Shown here piece after piece: positions 59,768 through 64,000 of a stretch of DNA of 64,000 nucleotides (position 1 is its first letter; each line of letters starts with the position of its first letter). The notes under the pieces are model-generated. The model was given only the letters and a program-made list of their open reading frames with translations. It was not told the DNA's origin and searched no databases. Made by a program: the position numbers and the translations under genes. This stretch comes from Pararhizobium sp. IMCC21322 (GTDB taxonomy: Bacteria > Pseudomonadota > Alphaproteobacteria > Rhizobiales > GCA-2746425), in the NCBI RefSeq assembly GCF_030758295.1, contig NZ_CP132335.1:3944412-4008411 (forward strand). Direction: 5' to 3'.

Positions 59768-60067
59768 CTAAGAGCAATAAAGCTTGTGCAGTGTTTTAAG
59801 GACTTCGCCAACTTCCCTGCCTTTGAGGGAGTAGTAAATTGTCTGTGCATCCCTGCGGGTTTGTACAATTCCTGCTGCGCGCAGCTTCTTCAAATGATGC
59901 GACATCGCCGGTTGCGACATATCAACAAGATCCGCGAGCGCCAGAACACTCTGCTCACCTTCCAGCAAAATACAAAGAATGCGGAGCCGCGTCGGTTGCG
60001 ACAGCATCCCCATCAACTCGGAGGCTTCTCGTATTTTTGGCTCCAATGCGCCAACTGAATTATCCAT
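59768..60067 (-). CDS. bigR: BigR-like ArsR-family repressor
   Basis: 99 residues from ATG 60067. The winged-helix domain has LSQPTRLRILCILLEGEQSV and SQPAMSHHLKKLRAAGIVQ. Two cysteines, C32 and C98, are 66 positions apart, exactly the spacing of the redox pair Cys42/Cys108 in BigR, in which disulfide or polysulfide formation releases DNA. It is divergent from the sulfur-handling genes that BigR usually controls (DUF2892, YeeE-type, persulfide dioxygenase-like). Hence probably a sulfide/persulfide-responsive repressor of that operon and of itself. Confidence 0.85.
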   Translation of the reverse strand: MDNSVGALEPKIREASELMGMLSQPTRLRILCILLEGEQSVLALADLVDMSQPAMSHHLKKLRAAGIVQTRRDAQTIYYSLKGREVGEVLKTLHKLYCS

Positions 60068-60082
60068 AGAAATTTTCACTCT

Positions 60083-60123
60083 TGAATATATGAAGTCACT
60101 TATATAAATGTATATTGATATAA
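60083..60123. promoter_or_regulatory. AT-rich operator/promoter between bigR and sulfur operon
   Basis: The 77-base gap between the divergent starts (60068-60144) is dominated by ATATA-type inverted motifs (tatatgaagtcacttatata, tgtatattgatata). BigR boxes are AT-rich palindromes covering the -10 region of such promoters, so this is the likely binding site. Confidence 0.5.
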
Positions 60124-60144
60124 CAACAAGCAAGGATGAATATC

Positions 60145-60366
60145 ATGTTCAAAACTGCAAATGTCGGCTCTGTGGATCGCGTTATTAGGCTGGTTATCGG
60201 AGCTGTCTTCATCAGTCTGCCTTTTATCTCCTCATCACCACTTTGGTCTGGAGCACTCATGATCTGGTTGCTGCCGATCATCGGCATAATTTTGATCGCA
60301 ACAGCATTCTTCCGCATCTGTCCACTCTACAAGATCCTCGGCGTCAAGACCTGCAAAGCCGTCTGA
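60145..60366 (+). CDS. DUF2892 membrane protein
   Basis: 73 residues from ATG 60145, preceded by AAGGATGAATATC; an ATG nine bases earlier overlaps the binding site. Starts MFKTANVGSVDRVIRLVIGA, the DUF2892 signature, with two membrane helices and a cysteine end (FRICPLYKILGVKTC). The CPLY...C motif is typical of members in sulfur-oxidation clusters, and may bind persulfide sulfur. First gene of the operon. Confidence 0.88.
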   Translation: MFKTANVGSVDRVIRLVIGAVFISLPFISSSPLWSGALMIWLLPIIGIILIATAFFRICPLYKILGVKTCKAV

Positions 60367-60385
60367 CGGCAAAAGAAAGTATTTT

Positions 60386-60808
60386 ATGACCGAATTTACT
60401 CCATGGGCATCGCTCGGTGGCGGTGTCCTCATCGGAATTGCCGCCATTCTGTTGATGGCACTCCATGGCCGTATTGCCGGAATGACGGGAATTTTGTCCG
60501 GTGTCATTCCGCCCCTTGGCACAGATTGGAGCTGGCGCCTTGCTTTTCTGGCAGGTGCCATTGCAGCCCCCCCGGTCTATCTGTTGCTCGGAGGAACCGT
60601 ATCATTTGCTGTTCCTGTCAGCACGGTTGCGCTCATTATTGGCGGGCTGATCGTTGGCGCCGGTGTCTTTTTTGGCTCCGGATGCACAAGCGGACACGGT
60701 GTTTGCGGCATGGCCCGTCTGTCTCCCCGCTCCATCGTGGCAACCTGTGTGTTCATGCTTGCCACCTTCATCACCGTTTTCATCACCCGTCATATATTGG
60801 GACTGTAG
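60386..60808 (+). CDS. YeeE/YedE-type sulfur transporter, first half
   Basis: 140 residues with about four membrane helices. The SGCTSGHGVCGMARLSPRS motif (about 98-116) is the thiosulfate/sulfur-compound binding site of YeeE/YedE (PmpA/TsuA-like) transporters, with two cysteines. It lies two bases upstream of a second half-size member, so the two subunits likely form one pseudo-dimeric channel. Confidence 0.88.
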   Translation: MTEFTPWASLGGGVLIGIAAILLMALHGRIAGMTGILSGVIPPLGTDWSWRLAFLAGAIAAPPVYLLLGGTVSFAVPVSTVALIIGGLIVGAGVFFGSGCTSGHGVCGMARLSPRSIVATCVFMLATFITVFITRHILGL

Positions 60809-60809
60809 C

Positions 60810-61250
60810 ATGACACGTCTGTTATCTTCATTCGTTATCGGCGCAATATTTGGTCTCGGAATTGCAATTTCCGGCATGGCAAATCCGGCAAAGGTCCTCA
60901 ATTTTTTTGATCTGTTCGGAACCTGGGATCCAAGCCTCATCTTGGTTATGGGGGGCGCGCTCATTACCACCGCCATTGGCTACCGCATTGTATTTGCCAC
61001 ACAGCAAAAACCCGTAATGGGACCAAGCTTTGTGGTGCCTAAAAACAGAGCCATTGATTCCCGTTTGATTGCAGGTTCGGCGACTTTTGGTGTTGGCTGG
61101 GGTCTTGCCGGGTTTTGTCCTGGAGGCGCTATCCCTGCTCTTGGTCTGGGATACTCCGAAACGTTGATTTTTGTAGCCGCAATGATCATCGGAATCATTG
61201 GCGCAAGGCAGGCCAACAAACGCTTTCAGGAAAATGCCATAATCGCCTGA
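60810..61250 (+). CDS. YeeE/YedE-type sulfur transporter, second half (DUF6691)
   Basis: 146 residues from ATG 60810, one base after the stop of the first half. FGLGIAISGMANPAKVLNFFD at the N-terminus and GVGWGLAGFCPGGAIPALG (about 92-110) with one conserved cysteine are hallmarks of PmpB-like half-transporters. Works with the preceding protein to move a reduced sulfur compound across the inner membrane. Confidence 0.88.
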   Translation: MTRLLSSFVIGAIFGLGIAISGMANPAKVLNFFDLFGTWDPSLILVMGGALITTAIGYRIVFATQQKPVMGPSFVVPKNRAIDSRLIAGSATFGVGWGLAGFCPGGAIPALGLGYSETLIFVAAMIIGIIGARQANKRFQENAIIA

Positions 61251-61319
61251 CGTCGCAATCCCTGCCCCGCCCAGCCAAAACAACAGATCGACCCGTTGAA
61301 CAAGAAAAATCAAATATTA

Positions 61320-61337
61320 TATTCAAAAATATGAATA
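61320..61337. promoter_or_regulatory. AT-rich inverted repeat before the persulfide dioxygenase-like gene
   Basis: tattca-aaaata-tgaata: perfect six-base arms, within the 97-base gap between the transporter and the metallo-beta-lactamase-fold gene. May be a second site for the BigR-like repressor or an internal promoter element. Confidence 0.35.
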
Positions 61338-61347
61338 GGAGAATGTG

Positions 61348-62232
61348 ATGAGCGAATACGCCCTAAATCTGACAGTTCAGCCAGAAGTTACCGCATTTTT
61401 TGACGAGGCCACAAACACAATCAGCTATGTTGTCAAAGATCCGGCCAGCAATTCCTGTGCGGTCATCGATTCAGTCATGGACATCGACTATGCCGCTGGA
61501 CGGCTTGCCTATGACCATGCAGATCGCATCAATGCCTTTATCTCTGATAACGGGCTGGCACTGGAATGGATCATTGAGACACACGTCCATGCAGACCACT
61601 TGTCCGCTGCCCCCTATATCCAGGAAAAACTGGGTGGAAAGATCGGCATCGGTGACAAAATTCTGATCGTTCAGGACACATTTGGCAAGGTCTTCAACGA
61701 AGGCACCGAGTTCCGACGCGACGGGTCCCAGTTTGATGCGTTATTCAAGGATGGTGACACCTACAGCATTGGCTCAATGCAAGCCCTTGCGATTCATACA
61801 CCCGGCCACACACCTGCATGCATGGTTCACGTCATGGGGAATGTTGCCTTTGTCGGTGACACATTGTTTATGCCGGATGCCGGGTCCGCTCGTGCAGACT
61901 TCCCGGGCGGAGATGCCGGAACGCTTTATGACAGTATCCAGAAGGTTCTCACCCTGCCAGATGAGATGCGGTTGTTCATGTGCCACGATTATGGGCCCAA
62001 TGGTCGCGATATCCGCTGGGAAACCAGTGTTGGCGAGGAAAAACAGCACAATATTCACGTTGGCAACGGCAAATCCCGTGAAGAATTTGTCAAGTTTCGA
62101 AGTGAACGTGATGCCACACTCGGCATGCCGACGCTCATTCTACCATCGCTTCAGGTCAATATGCGCGCAGGCGAAGTGCCACGCGATGATGACGGAAACC
62201 CAATGCTGAAAGTGCCAATCAATCAGCTGTGA
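61348..62232 (+). CDS. Persulfide dioxygenase-like metallo-beta-lactamase-fold protein (Blh-like)
   Basis: 294 residues from ATG 61348 (AGGAG six bases upstream). Metal site: H79-x-H81-x-D83-H84 in ETHVHADHL, H154 in TPGHTPAC, D171 in VGDTLFMPDAGSARADF and a later CHDYGPNGRD. The FMPDxGxxRxDFPGGxA block marks ETHE1/Blh-type sulfur dioxygenases, with one iron, which oxidise glutathione persulfide to sulfite. In BigR operons this domain is often fused to a DUF442 domain; here DUF442 is a separate downstream gene. Confidence 0.88.
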   Translation: MSEYALNLTVQPEVTAFFDEATNTISYVVKDPASNSCAVIDSVMDIDYAAGRLAYDHADRINAFISDNGLALEWIIETHVHADHLSAAPYIQEKLGGKIGIGDKILIVQDTFGKVFNEGTEFRRDGSQFDALFKDGDTYSIGSMQALAIHTPGHTPACMVHVMGNVAFVGDTLFMPDAGSARADFPGGDAGTLYDSIQKVLTLPDEMRLFMCHDYGPNGRDIRWETSVGEEKQHNIHVGNGKSREEFVKFRSERDATLGMPTLILPSLQVNMRAGEVPRDDDGNPMLKVPINQL

Positions 62233-62323
62233 AGCACCTAAGTGCGGACATCTTGCAAAGGTAAGGCTGTCCGCACCCGCGATCGGTTTACACGCGGCTT
62301 TAAACACAAGGGAATCTATCGAG

Positions 62324-62674
62324 ATGACTTATACAACAATCAATGATGATCTTTCGGTCAGTTCGCAGATCTATACCGACGATATCGAACAGATAATCAA
62401 AAGTGGCTTTCGGTCCATCATCTGCAACAGGCCGGATGGGGAAACACCGGATCAACCGGATTTCGTCACAATCGCATCACACGCGAAACAGGCCGGATTG
62501 GAAGCCCTCTACATCCCTGTCACACCCGGCGAGATGCAGGAAAAACAAGCAGTTCAATTTGCGGCGGCCTTGCGCACACTTCCCGGCCCCATTCTGGCAT
62601 ACTGCCGCAGCGGTGCCCGTTCTTCTGCAATATGGAAACGGCAGAAAGAACTGGCTGAAAACAACTCCAATTAA
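62324..62674 (+). CDS. DUF442-type phosphatase-like / sulfurtransferase domain protein
   Basis: 116 residues. The CRSGARSSAIW motif (C94) near the C-terminus, and SGFRSIICNRPDGETPDQP near residue 27, identify the DUF442 family (PTP fold), normally the N-terminal domain of Blh. As a stand-alone protein it probably handles persulfide sulfur with the dioxygenase, C94 carrying the sulfur. Starts at ATG 62324. Confidence 0.85.
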   Translation: MTYTTINDDLSVSSQIYTDDIEQIIKSGFRSIICNRPDGETPDQPDFVTIASHAKQAGLEALYIPVTPGEMQEKQAVQFAAALRTLPGPILAYCRSGARSSAIWKRQKELAENNSN

Positions 62675-62694
62675 CGGCGCAGTGGCACCATACC

Positions 62695-64000
62695 ATGTTC
62701 ACACAGTCTTTCCGGAAATTGGCCAAGGTTGCGCCTCGCTATCTACCAATACTGACATGGAGCAAGTCCTATAATCGGGATATTTTCAGCAGTGACATGA
62801 TGGCCGCGCTGATCGTAACAATCATGCTGATCCCGCAATCACTTGCCTATGCCTTGTTGGCAGGACTTCCAGCACAAATGGGCATCTATGCGTCCATGTT
62901 GCCGATCATTCTATACGCAATTTTTGGGACAAGTGGCACATTGGCTGTGGGGCCCGTCGCAGTCATCTCACTCATGACTGCCGCTGCAATCGGAAAAATC
63001 GCTGACCCCGGATCAGCGGAATTTGTCGTAGCCGCTCTTACGCTGGCATTCCTGTCTGGCGCTCTGCTTATGATTCTGGGCATTCTGCGGTTGGGGTTTC
63101 TCGCCAACTTTCTATCCCATCCGGTGATTTCCGGTTTCATAACCGCGTCCGGTATTTTGATTGCTACCAGCCAACTCAAACATATTCTTGGCGTGACGGC
63201 AAAGGGGCATAATCTGCCAGCGCTTCTGGCTTCGCTAGCACAAAACATCCAGTATACGAACCTCTATACCGCCGCACTCGGTATCGGGGCACTGATGCTG
63301 CTATTCTGGGCCAGAAGCGGCTTGAAACCGCTGCTCTGCCGGTGCGGCATGCCTTCTGGAGCAGCAGATATCGCCGCCAAGACGGGACCCGTCGCTGCCG
63401 TTATTGGCACCATCCTGCTTGCATGGTCACTTGATCTGGGCACCAAAGGCGTTGCGCTGGTGGGCGAAGTGCCACAAGGCCTGCCTCCCCTCACGCTTCC
63501 CTCCTTCTCAACTGCACTTTGGCGCGATCTCATCGGTTCGGCTGTTATCATCTCTGTCATCGGCTTCGTTGAATCAATCTCTGTGGCCCAGACCCTTGCT
63601 GCTAAAAAACGGCAACGCATAGACCCCGATCAGGAATTGATCGGCCTTGGGGCCGCCAATATGGGAGCGGCATTTACAGGCGGATTTCCAGTGACAGGTG
63701 GTTTTTCAAGGTCTGTCGTCAATTATGATGCTGGTGCCCGCACACCTGCAGCAGGTGCCTATACTGCGCTCGGACTTGCCTTGGCTGCACTGTTTCTCAC
63801 ACCGTTCATCGCTTTTCTGCCAAAGGCCACTTTGGCCGCCACCATTATCGTTGCCGTCTTGTCGCTGGTGGATTTTTCAATTCTGAAGAAAACCTGGCAA
63901 TACTCCAAAGCGGACTTTTCGGCGGTCTTCACCACGCTGCTGGTAACTCTTTTATTTGGTGTGGAATGGGGTGTCATTGCGGGGGTTGTGATTTCGCTCC
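62695..64000 (+). CDS. SulP family sulfate permease, 3' end outside window
   Basis: First 435 codons of a SulP/SLC26-type inner-membrane carrier, cut by the window edge. It starts 20 bases after the DUF442 gene. SSDMMAALIVTIMLIPQSLAYALLAGLP (signature helix 1) and FSTALWRDLIGSAVIISVIGFVES, plus AFTGGFPVTGGFSRSVVNYDAGA, are strongly conserved. It probably exports sulfate or sulfite produced by the upstream enzymes, or takes up sulfate. The STAS domain would lie beyond 64000. Confidence 0.93.
   Translation, partial: MFTQSFRKLAKVAPRYLPILTWSKSYNRDIFSSDMMAALIVTIMLIPQSLAYALLAGLPAQMGIYASMLPIILYAIFGTSGTLAVGPVAVISLMTAAAIGKIADPGSAEFVVAALTLAFLSGALLMILGILRLGFLANFLSHPVISGFITASGILIATSQLKHILGVTAKGHNLPALLASLAQNIQYTNLYTAALGIGALMLLFWARSGLKPLLCRCGMPSGAADIAAKTGPVAAVIGTILLAWSLDLGTKGVALVGEVPQGLPPLTLPSFSTALWRDLIGSAVIISVIGFVESISVAQTLAAKKRQRIDPDQELIGLGAANMGAAFTGGFPVTGGFSRSVVNYDAGARTPAAGAYTALGLALAALFLTPFIAFLPKATLAATIIVAVLSLVDFSILKKTWQYSKADFSAVFTTLLVTLLFGVEWGVIAGVVISL

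Overview
The window is a stretch of a Gram-negative, most likely alphaproteobacterial (Hyphomicrobiales-like), chromosome. The taxonomic guess rests on gene content: a BigR-type sulfur operon, a Tat-exported family 5 peptide-binding protein, a BCCT carrier, a GTA-style three-helix holin-like gene and tightly packed operons with TGATG stop/start overlaps. No rRNA, tRNA or CRISPR array was seen.

Layout. 0-10.2 kb: a sugar-phosphate-like MFS carrier, a complete peptide-type ABC importer (fused ATPase, two permeases, Tat-secreted binding protein), a LacI-type regulator, a phytanoyl-CoA dioxygenase-like enzyme and a 43-residue small ORF closed by a strong perfect hairpin terminator. 10.3-40.8 kb: a podovirus (T7-like) structural and lysis cassette read entirely on the minus strand, from terminase (right) to holin/endolysin (left). 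It has terS, terL, portal, scaffold, major capsid, tail tubes A and B, gp13- and gp14-like internal proteins, tail fibre, glycine-rich tip and lysis genes, but no integrase, repressor, polymerase or replication gene is visible. 41-46 kb: small secreted proteins, a DUF1304 membrane protein, and an operon of an MFS carrier, a DAO-type oxidoreductase and an MnmM-like tRNA methyltransferase. 46.5-54 kb: an SH3-like secreted protein, a four-gene imelysin / di-haem oxidase / DUF1513 operon, and a secreted lysozyme-fold protein. 54.9-59.6 kb: a YghU-like GST, a BCCT carrier, and an MFS carrier with a DeoR regulator. 59.8-64 kb: a BigR-type persulfide/sulfite detoxification operon running off the right edge with a SulP permease.

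The most unusual content sits inside the phage cassette. Four intact genes (A-D) and one degraded copy (E) share a nearly identical C-terminal module of about 295 residues, preceded by unrelated N-terminal domains: a PIN-type nuclease in B, a lysozyme-like domain in D, a possible permuted-papain fold in A, and an unknown domain in C. Each is preceded on the transcript by a small non-phage-like gene. Its predicted location fits the presumed toxin: cytoplasmic for the PIN protein, exported or membrane-anchored for the others. Duplicated, frameshifted and orphan versions of these small genes are present, as is a 243-base identical tract between two shared modules. I read this as a polymorphic toxin-immunity system whose toxins are built on a phage internal (ejected) virion protein, carried by a domesticated, replication-less podovirus particle. 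The architecture is seen directly; toxin and immunity function is inference.
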